From Phycisphaera sp. (GTDB lineage Bacteria; Planctomycetota; Phycisphaerae; Phycisphaerales; SM1A02), in NCBI GenBank assembly GCA_016124975.1, contig WGMP01000021.1:1-64000 (forward strand): DNA of 64,000 bases. The letters run 5' to 3'. Each line of letters starts with the position of its first letter. The stretch's first letter is position 1. The notes under the pieces are model-generated. The model was given only the letters and a program-made list of their open reading frames with translations, was not told the DNA's origin and searched no databases. Below are positions 50,828 through 60,595 of this stretch, in pieces. Both the position numbers and the translations under genes were made by a program.

Positions 50828-53800
50828 TCAGCTTCGCTGCACGGTCACGGTCTTGTAGCACTCGAGCACGTCGCCGACCTTGATGTCGTCGTAGCCGACG
50901 ATCTTCATGCCGCACTCGTTGCCCGCGCGCACTTCCTTCGCGTCGTCCTTGAACCGCTTGAGCTGCTCGAGCCTGCGGTCCTTCTCGACGACGATGCCGT
51001 CGCGCGTGACGCGGATCTGCGCGTTGCGCTCCACCACGCCGTCGGTGACATAGCAGCCCGCGATCGCGCCGACCTTCGAGATCTTGAACACCTGGCGCAC
51101 CTCGGCGTGACCGAGCACCTCGAGCTTGAGCTCGGGGGCGAGAAGGCCGCGCGCCGCCTTGGTGACATCGTCGATCAGGTCGTAGATCACCTCGTAGAGG
51201 CGGATCTCGATGCCCTTCGACTCGGCCATCTGGCGAGCCTTGCCGCTCGAGGTGACGTTGAAGCCGACGATGATGGCCTTGGTCGCCTCGGCGAGCGTGA
51301 CATCGCTCTCGTTGATGCCGCCCGCGGACGCGCTCTTGACCGACACCACGACCTCTTCGGTCGGAAGCTTGGCCAGCATCGCCTTGAGCGCCTCGACCGA
51401 GCCCTGCACATCGCCCTTGACGACGAGCGCGAGTTCCTTGCGGCCCGCCTTCTCGAGGTGCTTGAAGATGTTGTCGAGCGTGATCTTCGGCGCAGCGAGC
51501 TCACGCTCGCGGTCGATGCGGCGACGCTCCTCGGCGGCCTCCTCGGCGGCGCGGATCGACTCGACCACGAAGGCCTTGTCGCCCGCATCGGGGAGTTCGT
51601 CGATGCCCGAAATCGCCACGGGAGTCGACGGGAACGCCTCAGTCACGCGCTCGCCCCTGTCGTTGATGATGTCGCGCACGCGGCCGTAGCCGCGGCCGAT
51701 CACGATGAAGTCGCCCTTCTTCAGGCGGCCTTCCTGCACCATGACGCGCGCGACGGGACCGCGGCCCTCCTCGATGGAGGCCTCGAGCACCGTTCCGCGC
51801 GCCATGCCGCCGAAGTCGGCCTTGAGTTCGAGGAGCTCGGCCTGGTAGTCGAGCATCTCAAGCAGTTCCTGGATGCCGTCGCCGCGCGTGGCGCTCGTCC
51901 GGATGACTTCGGTCGTCCCACCCCACTCGACGGGGTTGAGCTCGTGCTCGGCCAACTGGCCGAGCAGGCGGCGGATGTTGGCCTCGGTCGCATCGGGGCG
52001 ATCGATCTTGTTCATCGCGACGACGATCGGAACGCCCGCCGCCTTCGCGTGGTTGATCGACTCGATCGTCTGCGGCATGACGCCGTCGACCGCCGAAACG
52101 ACGAGCACGACGATGTCGGTGACCTTCGCGCCGCGCGCGCGCATCGAGGTGAACGCCTCGTGGCCGGGCGTGTCGATGAAGGTGACCACGCGGTCGACGT
52201 TGCCAGCCTTGACGGGCACACTGAACGCGCGCGTCGACTGGGTGATGCCGCCCGCCTCGCCCGCGGCGATGTTGGTGCTGCGGATCCTGTCGAGCAGGCT
52301 CGTCTTGCCGTGGTCGACATGGCCGAGGATCGTGACGATCGGCGCCCGGCGACGCTCGTCGACGCGCTCACGGTCCTTGAAGCGCTCCTCGATGATCTCC
52401 GCGGCGGACTTCGCCTCCTCGACGATGAGGTCGATGTCGAAGTCCATCATGATCTCGATCGCCTTCTCGCGGTCGATGGCGCTGTTCAGCGTCGCCATCG
52501 TTCCGCCGAGGAAGAGCTTCTTGATGATGTCGCTCGTCTTGATGCCGGTCGCGGCCGAGAGCTCCTTGATGGTGAGCGGCTCGGCAACGTGAACCTGCTG
52601 GATTTCGCCAGGCTTTCGCTCCGCGCGCTGTCCGCCGCCACCGCCGAGTCCGCCGCCGCGCATCGACTGATGCGACGACATGAACCCACGCGACGAGGCG
52701 AGGCGCTGCTGCCGGTCGCGGATGTCCTGCGCGCCGTAGGCCTGCCGCGCCGAGTCGCCTGCGCGACCCGTTCGCGACGAACCGATGCCTCCGCGGCCGC
52801 GGACTTCAGGCCGGCCACCTGTGCCGACGCGCCCGCCACGCCCTGCTGGACCTGTCGGCCCCGCGCCAGGGCCCGTTCGGCGCATCGGTGGCGGCGCGGG
52901 AAGGTTGTCCGCCTTCTCGACGCGCACGACCTGCGGCCCGCTCAGCTTGGTCTTCTCGAGCGCACCCAGCTGCGGCCCCACGGGGCCGACGATGGAGGGA
53001 CGCTTCGGAACATTCATCACCGGTGGCGGACCCGATGTGTCGGTCAACGACTGTGGCGGCGGCGGCGGCGCCGTGATGACGCGGCGCGCGGCGACCTGCT
53101 GCACGCTCTCGGCGGGCTTCGCGGGAGCGGCTGGCGCATCCGCCCGCGCGGTGGGGCGTGCGGTGAGGCCCGCGGGAATGCGCTGCGCGGCGGTTCGCGC
53201 GGGAGCTGGTGCGACGACCGCGACCTGCTCTGGCGCTGCGGCGGCCTTCGACTCGGCGGCGCCTTGCGGAGCGACGGCGGGAGCCTCAGCCGACGCCGTT
53301 GGCGCAGGCGTCGCGGGCGCAGCGTGCGCCTGCTCGGCGGCGAGCGCCGGTTCTGCGTGCTGCGAGGGCGCGATCTCTTCGCCTGCACCGCTCTCCGATG
53401 CGGGCTTGCGCTTGGCGCGGCGCGGAGCCGAGGGTTCTGCGGCGACCGACGCGTCGGTGGCGGAGCCCGACTCGGCGCCTGCCTGCTCGGCCGTGTCGCT
53501 GGTCTTCCCAGCCGCCGCCTTCTTGGGACCCGCCTTCTTGGCGGGGGCCAAAGTGGTGGAAGAGCCCGTGGTGGAAGAGCCCGTGGTGGAAGAGCCCGTG
53601 GTGGAAGAGCCCGTGGTGGACGACATCGTGGTGGACGACATCGCGGTGGAAGCCACGCTTGCGGTGGCCGACCCCTCCTCGGCCGCCTCGCCCGAAGCCG
53701 CCGCCTCACCCGATCCACCGCCCGCGTTCTTGAACCACTCGCGCACCGTCAGCGCGAGGCCGACCGACACGGGAGACAGATGGTTCACGATGTCAGGGAT

Positions 53801-53896
53801 CTCTTCCTGCTGACAGCGCGTGACAATATCCTTGGAACTCACACCGAGTTCCTTGGCCAGTTGGTGGACCTTCAGCGACGCGGGCTTCTTCGACAA
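50828..53896 (-). CDS. infB: Translation initiation factor IF-2
   Basis: IF-2 delivers initiator tRNA to the 30S subunit and promotes subunit joining. The 1022-residue protein has the IF2-N motif ([20 protein letters not shown]), a 400-residue low-complexity linker, and a second IF2-N element ([17 protein letters not shown]). The G domain shows [28 protein letters not shown] and AMNKIDRP, followed by the C-terminal OB domains. It starts at TTG 53896 with an excellent AGGAGG six bases upstream. The linker includes [10 protein letters not shown] repeats encoded by 15-bp units. A perfect 8-bp hairpin lies 28 bp before the start, between nusA and infB. Confidence 0.97.
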   Translation of the reverse strand: MSKKPASLKVHQLAKELGVSSKDIVTRCQQEEIPDIVNHLSPVSVGLALTVREWFKNAGGGSGEAAASGEAAEEGSATASVASTAMSSTTMSSTTGSSTTGSSTTGSSTTGSSTTLAPAKKAGPKKAAAGKTSDTAEQAGAESGSATDASVAAEPSAPRRAKRKPASESGAGEEIAPSQHAEPALAAEQAHAAPATPAPTASAEAPAVAPQGAAESKAAAAPEQVAVVAPAPARTAAQRIPAGLTARPTARADAPAAPAKPAESVQQVAARRVITAPPPPPQSLTDTSGPPPVMNVPKRPSIVGPVGPQLGALEKTKLSGPQVVRVEKADNLPAPPPMRRTGPGAGPTGPAGRGGRVGTGGRPEVRGRGGIGSSRTGRAGDSARQAYGAQDIRDRQQRLASSRGFMSSHQSMRGGGLGGGGGQRAERKPGEIQQVHVAEPLTIKELSAATGIKTSDIIKKLFLGGTMATLNSAIDREKAIEIMMDFDIDLIVEEAKSAAEIIEERFKDRERVDERRRAPIVTILGHVDHGKTSLLDRIRSTNIAAGEAGGITQSTRAFSVPVKAGNVDRVVTFIDTPGHEAFTSMRARGAKVTDIVVLVVSAVDGVMPQTIESINHAKAAGVPIVVAMNKIDRPDATEANIRRLLGQLAEHELNPVEWGGTTEVIRTSATRGDGIQELLEMLDYQAELLELKADFGGMARGTVLEASIEEGRGPVARVMVQEGRLKKGDFIVIGRGYGRVRDIINDRGERVTEAFPSTPVAISGIDELPDAGDKAFVVESIRAAEEAAEERRRIDRERELAAPKITLDNIFKHLEKAGRKELALVVKGDVQGSVEALKAMLAKLPTEEVVVSVKSASAGGINESDVTLAEATKAIIVGFNVTSSGKARQMAESKGIEIRLYEVIYDLIDDVTKAARGLLAPELKLEVLGHAEVRQVFKISKVGAIAGCYVTDGVVERNAQIRVTRDGIVVEKDRRLEQLKRFKDDAKEVRAGNECGMKIVGYDDIKVGDVLECYKTVTVQRS
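53553..53642. repeat. 15-bp tandem repeat within infB (six units)
   Basis: Four exact copies of GTGGTGGAAGAGCCC are followed by two of GTGGTGGACGACATC. On the minus strand they encode repeated SSTTG and SSTTM in the disordered IF-2 linker. Period is a multiple of three, so length can vary without loss of frame. Confidence 0.95.
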
Positions 53897-53923
53897 GCGT
53901 TCCTCCTGACGGCTTCTGGCGGT

Positions 53924-53942
53924 GGTTCCGACCTTCGGAACC
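53924..53942. promoter_or_regulatory. Hairpin between nusA and infB
   Basis: GGTTCCGA (53924-53931), 3-nt loop, TCGGAACC (53935-53942): a perfect 8-bp stem just ahead of the infB ribosome site. There is no U-tract. It could be an RNase processing site or modulate infB translation; this is inferred from position. Confidence 0.4.
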
Positions 53943-54035
53943 TTGCCGCACTCTCACGACTCACACTCGTTCCCCCACACTCTCCATCGACGCCCCGCGA
54001 AGCCGCGTCGTGCGGCCCCGCGAGGCGCGATGCAA

Positions 54036-55376
54036 TCATCCATCCGCACGACCCGAGCGACCGAACCCGAGGATCGAATCCGCGGCGCTCTCCGCCTCCG
54101 CATCGGGCGTGGCGGCGACGGCGCCGCCCTCCGCACCGAGAATGGCAGCGGTGGCGGCCGCATCCTCCGCGGCGCGCGCGGCTGCTGCCGCGGCCTCGCG
54201 CTCGCGCTCGATCTCGACCTCGCGGGCGCGCAGGCCCGCGGCGGTGCAGATCTGGTCCGCGAGTTCGTCGGAGACGCCGAGTTCCTCGCAGAGGAGCTGC
54301 GGGCCGATCTCCTCGACATCGAACACGCTGATCATGCCGAGCGCGCCGATCTTGTCGAGCATCTCGTCTGTCACGCCCGCGATGGGGCGGAGCGTGTTTC
54401 CAAGGTTCTCGAGGCCCTTTGCGAACTCGGCAGGCGTGAGGATGTCGATGTCCCAGCCCGTGAGGCGCGCGGCGAGGCGGACATTCTGCCCGCGCTTTCC
54501 GATCGCGAGCGACAGCTGGTCGTCGCGCACGATGATCGTGGCGCGGCCGAGCTCGAAGCAGAGGCTGACCTCCTCGACCGCCGCGGGGCGCACGGCGTTC
54601 GAGATGAGAACCTGACTCGACTCGTTCCAGAGCACGATGTCGATCTTCTCGCCGTTCACCTCGTCGACGATGTTGCGGATACGGCTTCCGCGCACGCCGA
54701 TGCACGCGCCCTTTGCGTCGACCTTCGAGTCGACGCTGGCGACGGCCACCTTGCAGCGCTGGCCGGGCTCACGCGCGAGGGCCTTGATCTCGATGATGCG
54801 CTCTGCGACCTCGGGAACCTCCGCCTCGAAGAGACGGCGGATGAAGTCGGGGTTCGCGCGCGACAGGATAATCTTGACCTGGCTCCCGCCGTCGCGGACA
54901 TCGAGCACAAGGCAGCGGATGCGGTCGCCCGGCTTGAACATCTCGCCCGGGATCTGCTCCGACTTCGGCATGAACGCCTCGGCGCGGTCGACCTGCACGA
55001 TGAGCGCGGGGCCCTCCTGGCGGGTGATGGTGCCCGTGACGATCTCGCCCTGCCGCTTCGCGAACTCCTCCATGAGCGAGTTGCGCTCGTCCTCGCGGAA
55101 CTTCTGGATCATGACCTGCTTGGCGGTCTGCGCGGGAATGCGGCCGAGCTTCTCGATCGGGATGTTCTCGCGGGTGCCGTCGGGGAGATTGCGCCAGACG
55201 GTCAGCGCGCCCGAGAGGCGGTCCATCTCGCAGCCGAACTCCTCCGTGTCAAGGGAGTCGAAGTGCTTGCGGGCGGCGCTGACCATCGCCATCTCGAGAT
55301 CTCGGATGAGATGCTCGCGGTCGATGTTGCGGTCGCGGGCGATGGAGTCGAGGAGGCGGAGCGTCTCGGAAGTCAT
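54036..55376 (-). CDS. nusA: Transcription termination/antitermination factor NusA
   Basis: NusA binds RNA polymerase and nascent RNA and modulates pausing, termination and antitermination. The 446-residue protein has the N-terminal polymerase-binding domain, an S1 domain (GEIVTGTITRQEGPALIVQV), and KH1/KH2 (VDAKGACIGVRGSRIRNIVDEV and LAIGKRGQNVRLAARLTGW). A helix-hairpin-like C-terminal segment (GVTDEMLDKIGALGMISVFDVEEI) and an Ala/Glu-rich tail follow. AAGGG lies eight bases before ATG 55376. It heads the cluster with infB and rbfA. An unusual run of hairpins occupies its upstream region (55397-55623). Confidence 0.96.
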   Translation of the reverse strand: MTSETLRLLDSIARDRNIDREHLIRDLEMAMVSAARKHFDSLDTEEFGCEMDRLSGALTVWRNLPDGTRENIPIEKLGRIPAQTAKQVMIQKFREDERNSLMEEFAKRQGEIVTGTITRQEGPALIVQVDRAEAFMPKSEQIPGEMFKPGDRIRCLVLDVRDGGSQVKIILSRANPDFIRRLFEAEVPEVAERIIEIKALAREPGQRCKVAVASVDSKVDAKGACIGVRGSRIRNIVDEVNGEKIDIVLWNESSQVLISNAVRPAAVEEVSLCFELGRATIIVRDDQLSLAIGKRGQNVRLAARLTGWDIDILTPAEFAKGLENLGNTLRPIAGVTDEMLDKIGALGMISVFDVEEIGPQLLCEELGVSDELADQICTAAGLRAREVEIEREREAAAAAARAAEDAAATAAILGAEGGAVAATPDAEAESAADSILGFGRSGRADG

Positions 55377-56299
55377 TCGGGTTCCCTTGCACTGTCCCGA
55401 GGCGCGTGCCTCGGCATCTTGGATTGTCCGAGGCCCTGGCCTCGGTTTGGTTGTCCAGAGGTTTGCTCTGGTTTGGATGTGGCCGCGCCGGGCGCGGATC
55501 TGACGTTCACTTGCGGGCGCCCGGACGAAGGCCCTGGGCCTCGCGTCCAACCGCCCCAAACACACGACCACGCGTGCCCGTGGGCACCCGTGGTCGGACC
55601 GCGGTGCAGGCGCGCACGCCTGCGGGAAACTCGGAGATTCTCAAGCCTGCAAAGGCGCCTCCGGCTTCCAGCCGAGTCCGAACTGTCCGCCAGCCCTGCC
55701 AGCCATCGCCTTTCGCGGCGAAGCTTCTGACAGGAATGGCCTTGCACACGCAGCCGTCGCCGTCGGCACCGCGGGCGAGCCTCGGCTGCCCGGCATCGAG
55801 GGCTTGGATCCCGAATCGGAACCCTGCCCACATGCTGGGGTGCCAAAGAGCACCCTCAAGCGCACCGCGCCCGACCCGCCGCGAGGATGAGACCCGAACG
55901 GCCTCATCGCCAGCGCCCGGACCGAACGGTCTTGCCACACGAGAGCTTCCAACGCATCGAAGGCTGTGACATGCGAGACACACCTCCATCGGACGAGGAA
56001 TGAAGCGACACCTCGAGGGCGCGTGTTTCAACAACACCGCTCTCGAATGCGCCGAAGCATCCGCGACCGCTCGGTTGCAGACCTACAACGACCTCGACGC
56101 CCGCACACCATGCGCGGCGCGCCGAGGCGTGGAAGATATCGCTCCAACGCCTTCAGGTCAAACATTTCCGCGTCCGCGGTGGAAACTGGGGCCACGGGAG
56201 AGCCTGCCGCCGCCAGAAGAGGACAGGCGCGCCCCACAGGAACCCGTGCGCCAGACGCGAGCTTTGGAGCCACAGATTGGCGTTCTCGGACCAGAGGCC
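55377..56299. other. Long interval between fliM and nusA
   Basis: About 920 bp without a credible gene; the plus-strand frames across it are shadows of fliM or Pro/Arg-rich noise. Its nusA-proximal 230 bp are an array of hairpins (next entry). Further weaker hairpins occur at 55838-55855 (GGGTGC/GCACCC) and near 55885-55910 (GATGAG/CTCATC). The nusA promoter should lie here but no clear -35/-10 pair was found. Confidence 0.55.
55397..55623 (-). promoter_or_regulatory. Hairpin array upstream of nusA
   Basis: At least seven adjacent inverted repeats lie in 227 bp. They are CCGAGGC/GCCTCGG (55397-55414), CCGAGGCC/GGCCTCGG (55428-55445), CCAGAG/CTCTGG (55455-55471), CCGCGC/GCGCGG (55483-55497), a GGACG/CGTCC stem-loop (55523-55548), a near-perfect 30-bp palindrome GACCACG...CGTGGTC (55566-55595), and GCAGGCG/CGCCTGC (55606-55623). 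The first three share flanks (TGTCC before, TTGGAT or TTTGG after, plus-strand reading) but have different stems. None has a U-tract. Being directly before nusA, they are probably in its mRNA leader. Confidence 0.6.
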
Positions 56300-57343
56300 T
56301 CAGTGGATGCCCGTTCCGCCGAGATCGATGCGCTCGTGTGGATGGACGGCCCGCTCGATGCGGAGGGCCCTGCCGCCGCGGTACTGGCCGATCTGGGCGA
56401 AGAACTTCGGGCGCCCCTCGACCCCGAGAACCGCCGGCGAACTGGCGGGCCGATGGGTGACGATCAGATCGCCCACTTCGAGCGCCTTCAGCTCGCTCAG
56501 CGTGATCGAGGTCGTCGCGAGCGTGGCCTCGAGCTCCACCATGGCGCCCGACAGGCCGCCCGCGATCCGCTCGGTGGTGTCAGTGCCCGACTTGCTCGAG
56601 CCCGTCACGAACCAGCTCTGCGCCGAGAGATCCTCGACGAGCGGCTCGATGACGTTGTACGGGATGCACAGGCTCATCGGGCCCGCGCGGTTGGTCATCT
56701 TCACCTCGAAGCCGATCACGACGACGACTTCGTTCGGCGGCACGATCTGGACGAGCTGCGGGTTCGACTCCATGTCGCCGAGCACGAAGTCGATGTGGCG
56801 GATGCCCGCCCACGCCTCGTGAAGGCCGATGGTCGCGCGCTGGAGGATCTTCTGGATCAACCGCGTCTCGATGATGGTCATCGGGCGCTGCGGGATGAAG
56901 AGCTCCTTGTTCGAGCCGCCGAGGAGGCGGTCGATGATCGGGTAGTTCACGAACGGCGAGATCTCGAGGCAGATCTGGCCCTCGAGCGGCTGGCACCGCA
57001 GCAGGTTGAAGCTGGTCGGGTTCGGCAGCCCCGAGATGAACTCGGAGTAGGTCATCTGCGCGGCCTCGACGACCTTGACCTCGACGATGGTGCGGAGGAA
57101 ACCGGAGAGCGACGCGCCGAAGTTTCGCGCGAAGGTCTCGTGCAGCATCTCGAGCGCGCGCATCTGGTCCTTCGAGATGCGCTCGGGGCGCTTGAAGTCG
57201 TAGGGCTGGATGTCGATCTGGTCGTTCGACCGCCGCACGCGCGAGAAGATCTGGCGCGGGCGGCCATCGCCCTGCGAGCCGTTCTGCTCGGCCGCGCTCA
57301 TCAGCTCGTCGACTTCGTCTTGGTTGAGGAGTTCGGCACCCAT
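56300..57343 (-). CDS. fliM: Flagellar motor switch protein FliM
   Basis: FliM forms the flagellar C-ring and binds CheY-P to reverse the motor. The 347-residue protein begins with the CheY-binding peptide LLNQDEVDELMSA. The middle domain follows (MLHETFARNFGASLSGFLRT, INYP-type FVNYPIIDRLLGG, FIPQRPMTIIETRLIQKIL). The SpoA (FliN-like) C-terminal domain reads LSELKALEVGDLIVTHRPAS and then KFFAQIGQYRGGRALRI. GGAAAG lies close before ATG 57343. It is the only flagellar gene in the window, in the same direction as nusA but 920 bp away, so it is probably separate. Its presence implies a motile stage. Confidence 0.96.
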   Translation of the reverse strand: MGAELLNQDEVDELMSAAEQNGSQGDGRPRQIFSRVRRSNDQIDIQPYDFKRPERISKDQMRALEMLHETFARNFGASLSGFLRTIVEVKVVEAAQMTYSEFISGLPNPTSFNLLRCQPLEGQICLEISPFVNYPIIDRLLGGSNKELFIPQRPMTIIETRLIQKILQRATIGLHEAWAGIRHIDFVLGDMESNPQLVQIVPPNEVVVVIGFEVKMTNRAGPMSLCIPYNVIEPLVEDLSAQSWFVTGSSKSGTDTTERIAGGLSGAMVELEATLATTSITLSELKALEVGDLIVTHRPASSPAVLGVEGRPKFFAQIGQYRGGRALRIERAVHPHERIDLGGTGIH

Positions 57344-57536
57344 GTGGACTTTCCAAGCCTCCGAGCGTGCGGGCGCCCTGCCGCGGCGCCTTCCCTGCTT
57401 CCCCTCGCGGTTCCCCGGGCTCCGCCCGAGGCTGCGCGGACGAACCCGCGCGCCCGCGTTCATCGGCGCTTTCGTTCGGGGCGCTTGAACGGCCGCCTGC
57501 CCCCGCCGATGCGGCAACGCGTCGCCGCTCGGGCCG

Positions 57537-57542
57537 TAGGAT
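57537..57542 (+). promoter_or_regulatory. Candidate -10 of dsbD (TAGGAT), leaderless start
   Basis: TAGGAT ends seven bases before ATG 57550. It overlaps an earlier in-frame ATG at 57541, which argues that 57550 is the real start. Confidence 0.4.
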
Positions 57543-57549
57543 GCCCGCC

Positions 57550-59631
57550 ATGAGCAGTACAGAGCGGACCCGTCAGACCTTCACCGAGAGAAGCCCCGCC
57601 ACAGCGAGCGCCTTTCCGATCGCGCCCCGCGGGACGCGAAAGGTCGCGGACGGCGCGGCGCGCGGGATTCGAGCCCTTGTGTGGCTCGTGCTTCTCCTGA
57701 CCGCTCCCCTTCTCGCGGACACTGCCATGGCGCAAGGGATCCCGGGACGGCCCTCGATCCCGGGGCAGCCCGCGATCCCGGGGTTCACGCCGCCGGGAGC
57801 GCGCGCGACGGCCCCGATGGAATCGGACGAGGTCCTCACGGTGCGCGCCGTGCCCGCCACATCGGTGGTCGCCCCCGGGGGCGATGTCGCGATCGCCGTC
57901 GAGTTCACGCTCGCACCAGGCTGGCACATCTGGCCCGTCGAGGGCGCTGCCCCCGTCGACACCTCCGACTTCATGCCGATCTGGACGGAGCTCGCCTCGC
58001 CGACGCCGCCTGCGGGCATCGATCTCAACCTCGGGTTCGCGCAGTGGCCCGCCACAAAGTCGGGAACGATGGACTTCGGCACGGGCCCGATCGAGCTCCC
58101 CTATCACGAGGGAACATTCGTCGTCTACATCCCCGCCACGCTCCGCGCAGACGCACCCGAGGGCGCGCTGACGATCCCGCTGCGCGTCGACTTTCAGGCC
58201 TGCGACGACACGACCTGCAAGCCGCCCGACTCGATCGAGCTCGCGGTCACCCTCACGGTCGGCCGCGGCTCCGGCGAAGCCGCGCCCGCAGAGCTCCTCG
58301 CGGGCTTCGACCCGTCGGTCTACGCGCGCATCCGCTCGGGCGAGAAGCCAAGCGAACGGCTCGAGTTCAACCTCTTCGAGCTGAAGTTCTCGATCGACCC
58401 GACGGGCGCGGGCTTCGCGCTTCTCCTCCTGATCGCGGCCGCGGGCGGGCTTCTCCTCAACTTCACGCCGTGCGTGCTGCCCGTGATCCCGATCAAGATC
58501 ATCGGCCTCTCGCAGGCCGCGCAGGGAAGCCGCGCCAAGTGCTTCGCGCTCGGATTCGTGATGTCGCTCGGCGTCGTCGCGTTCTGGCTCGCGCTCGGCA
58601 CGCTGATGGCGACGGTGAAGGGATTCACGAGCGCCAACCAGCTCTTCCAGGAGCCGCTCTTCACGATCGGCGTCGGCGTCGTCATCGGCGTCATGGCGAT
58701 CGGCATGGCGGGCCTCTTCTCGCTGCGCCTCCCCGACTGGGTCTACATGGTCGAGGCGAAGCACGATTCGTATCCGGGCTCGTTCGGCTTCGGCATCATG
58801 ACCGCCGTCCTCTCGACCCCGTGCACGGCGCCGCTGATGGGCACGGCCGTCGCATGGGCGACGACGCAGGGCCCCGCGACGATCCTCACGGTCTTCGGCG
58901 CGGTCGGCGCGGGCATGGCGGTCCCCTACCTCGTCCTCTCCGCGTTCCCGTCGCTCGTCGACAAGATGCCGCGCACGGGTCCCGCGAGCGACCTCATCAA
59001 GCAGGTGATGGGCCTCCTCCTTCTCGCGGCGGCCGCGTACTTCGTCGGCGCGGGCCTCTCGGGCCTCCTCGTGACGCCGCCCGAGCCGCCGAACACCGCG
59101 TACTGGTGGGTTGTCGCCCTCCTCGGCGCGGCGGCGGGCGGATGGCTCGTCGTCCGCACGGTCTCGCTCACGAAGAAGCCCGTCAACATGATCGTGTTCG
59201 GCGGGATCGGCGCCTTCATACTCGGAGTGAGCGTCCTCATCGGCCTCTCGCAGACGGCGAAGGGGCCGATCGACTGGACCTACTACACGCCCGAGCGTCT
59301 CGCCAGCGCACGCGCGGAGGGCAAGGTCGTCGTCATCGACTTCACGGCCGAGTGGTGCGCCAACTGCAAGACGCTCGAGGCGCTCGTCCTCAATCTGCCG
59401 TCGGTCGCGAAGGAGCTCAACGCCGAGGACGTGGCCGCGATCAAGGTCGACCTCACGGGCAACAACACCGACGGCAACAAGCTCCTCAAGGACTCGAACC
59501 GCGCGACGATCCCGCTTCTCCTCGTCTACGACCGCGAGGGGCGCGAGATCCTGAACGCAAGCGACTACACGCCGCAGCAGGTGATCGACGCGATCAACGA
59601 GGCGCGCGCGGCGGGCGGCTCCTCAAGCTGA
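57550..59631 (+). CDS. dsbD: Thiol:disulfide interchange protein DsbD
   Basis: DsbD carries electrons from cytoplasmic thioredoxin across the membrane to periplasmic substrates. The 693-residue protein has a signal sequence (LVWLVLLLTAPLLADTAMAQ) and a Pro/Gly linker. An N-terminal Ig-like domain has the cysteine pair in QACDDTTCKPP, followed by an eight-helix core with NFTPCVLPVIPIKI and STPCTAPLMG. The C-terminal thioredoxin domain has AEWCANCK. All three redox pairs are present, so it should be functional. The first 38 residues before the signal are unusual. Its 3' end overlaps the converging transglutaminase-like gene by nine bases. Confidence 0.93.
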   Translation: MSSTERTRQTFTERSPATASAFPIAPRGTRKVADGAARGIRALVWLVLLLTAPLLADTAMAQGIPGRPSIPGQPAIPGFTPPGARATAPMESDEVLTVRAVPATSVVAPGGDVAIAVEFTLAPGWHIWPVEGAAPVDTSDFMPIWTELASPTPPAGIDLNLGFAQWPATKSGTMDFGTGPIELPYHEGTFVVYIPATLRADAPEGALTIPLRVDFQACDDTTCKPPDSIELAVTLTVGRGSGEAAPAELLAGFDPSVYARIRSGEKPSERLEFNLFELKFSIDPTGAGFALLLLIAAAGGLLLNFTPCVLPVIPIKIIGLSQAAQGSRAKCFALGFVMSLGVVAFWLALGTLMATVKGFTSANQLFQEPLFTIGVGVVIGVMAIGMAGLFSLRLPDWVYMVEAKHDSYPGSFGFGIMTAVLSTPCTAPLMGTAVAWATTQGPATILTVFGAVGAGMAVPYLVLSAFPSLVDKMPRTGPASDLIKQVMGLLLLAAAAYFVGAGLSGLLVTPPEPPNTAYWWVVALLGAAAGGWLVVRTVSLTKKPVNMIVFGGIGAFILGVSVLIGLSQTAKGPIDWTYYTPERLASARAEGKVVVIDFTAEWCANCKTLEALVLNLPSVAKELNAEDVAAIKVDLTGNNTDGNKLLKDSNRATIPLLLVYDREGREILNASDYTPQQVIDAINEARAAGGSSS

Positions 59632-60585
59632 CGGAACGGCTCGGGCGGCGCGCAGACGAAGCGTCGACGCCAAACGCCAGAGCGCGAGGGCAACGACCAG
59701 GCAGAGAGCAGCGCCGAGCTGCGCCCGACGCTTCCACGCGTCCAACCGCCTCTGGTTCGAGCCGATGAAGTCGACCGCGTACTCCGCGTTGCCGGCGGGC
59801 CCGAAGGTGGCCGCCGTCTCCGCGGCCATCACGGGCCACGCGCCGACCGCGAGGTAGGCCTCGAGCATGCCCTCGGGATCCTCGCCGGCCTCGGCGAGTG
59901 AGCGGGGAACGACGAGCGCAAAGTCGGGATCGACGATCCACTCGCCAGCAGCCGTCCTCGCCAACGCCACGACATGACCGCCAAGTCCGAACGGCCTCGC
60001 GTCGACGCCGCGCTCGCGAAGGTAGTCCGAGATCGCGATCGCCTGATGCGAGCACGCCCCGACGCCGATGCGGATGGCGGAGCGCCACCTCCCTCGCTCG
60101 AGCCATGCGAGACGCCGCCACTCCGCGAGGTCGCCGCGCGCGCGCGCGGCGATCATGTCGCACCAGAGCGGCAGGTCCTCGTAGAAGCGCATGACCCTGT
60201 CCGGCACGGCGCTCTCGACATCAGACGGCCAGTCGTGCAGAATGGCAGCGGCAAAGATGCGCGTGGCCTCGATGAGCCCTTCCTCGGTGTTCGGATCGAT
60301 CTCCCCGAGGCGCCGCACGGCGTCGTCGGCATCAATGCACGCGAGGTCGCGCACGCGTCCGCGCCTGCACTCGGTCGCCTCGAGGCGGCGCGGATGAGGT
60401 TCGAGCGAACGATCGGCGAACGCAGGGCCATACGCCACGATCCCCGCGACAGCACCAAGCAAGACTGATGTGCCGAGAAGTGCGCACGCGATCGCTTTCG
60501 AGAGCGATGCAGCGGGCGCCCTGCCCTCGCTCCGTGACCCCGCGGGCTTCACCGCGCGCTGTGACTCCTGCTTGACCCTCACCAT
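59623..60585 (-). CDS. Membrane-anchored transglutaminase-like protein
   Basis: The 320-residue protein has one N-terminal helix (AIACALLGTSVLLGAVAGIVA), a periplasmic domain, and a C-terminal helix (LGAALCLVVALALWRLA). The domain carries a Cys-His-Asp set typical of transglutaminase-like enzymes: GVGACSHQAIAISDYLRERG, FGLGGHVVALA and EWIVDPDFALVV. The family includes cysteine peptidases and amide-forming enzymes. It follows the O-antigen ligase gene with a 10-bp gap, so a role in surface polysaccharide or its attachment is possible. TATGAT lies nine bases before ATG 60585 and could give it a second, short-leader transcript. Confidence 0.75.
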   Translation of the reverse strand: MVRVKQESQRAVKPAGSRSEGRAPAASLSKAIACALLGTSVLLGAVAGIVAYGPAFADRSLEPHPRRLEATECRRGRVRDLACIDADDAVRRLGEIDPNTEEGLIEATRIFAAAILHDWPSDVESAVPDRVMRFYEDLPLWCDMIAARARGDLAEWRRLAWLERGRWRSAIRIGVGACSHQAIAISDYLRERGVDARPFGLGGHVVALARTAAGEWIVDPDFALVVPRSLAEAGEDPEGMLEAYLAVGAWPVMAAETAATFGPAGNAEYAVDFIGSNQRRLDAWKRRAQLGAALCLVVALALWRLASTLRLRAARAVPSA

Positions 60586-60595
60586 CAGTGGGCGA

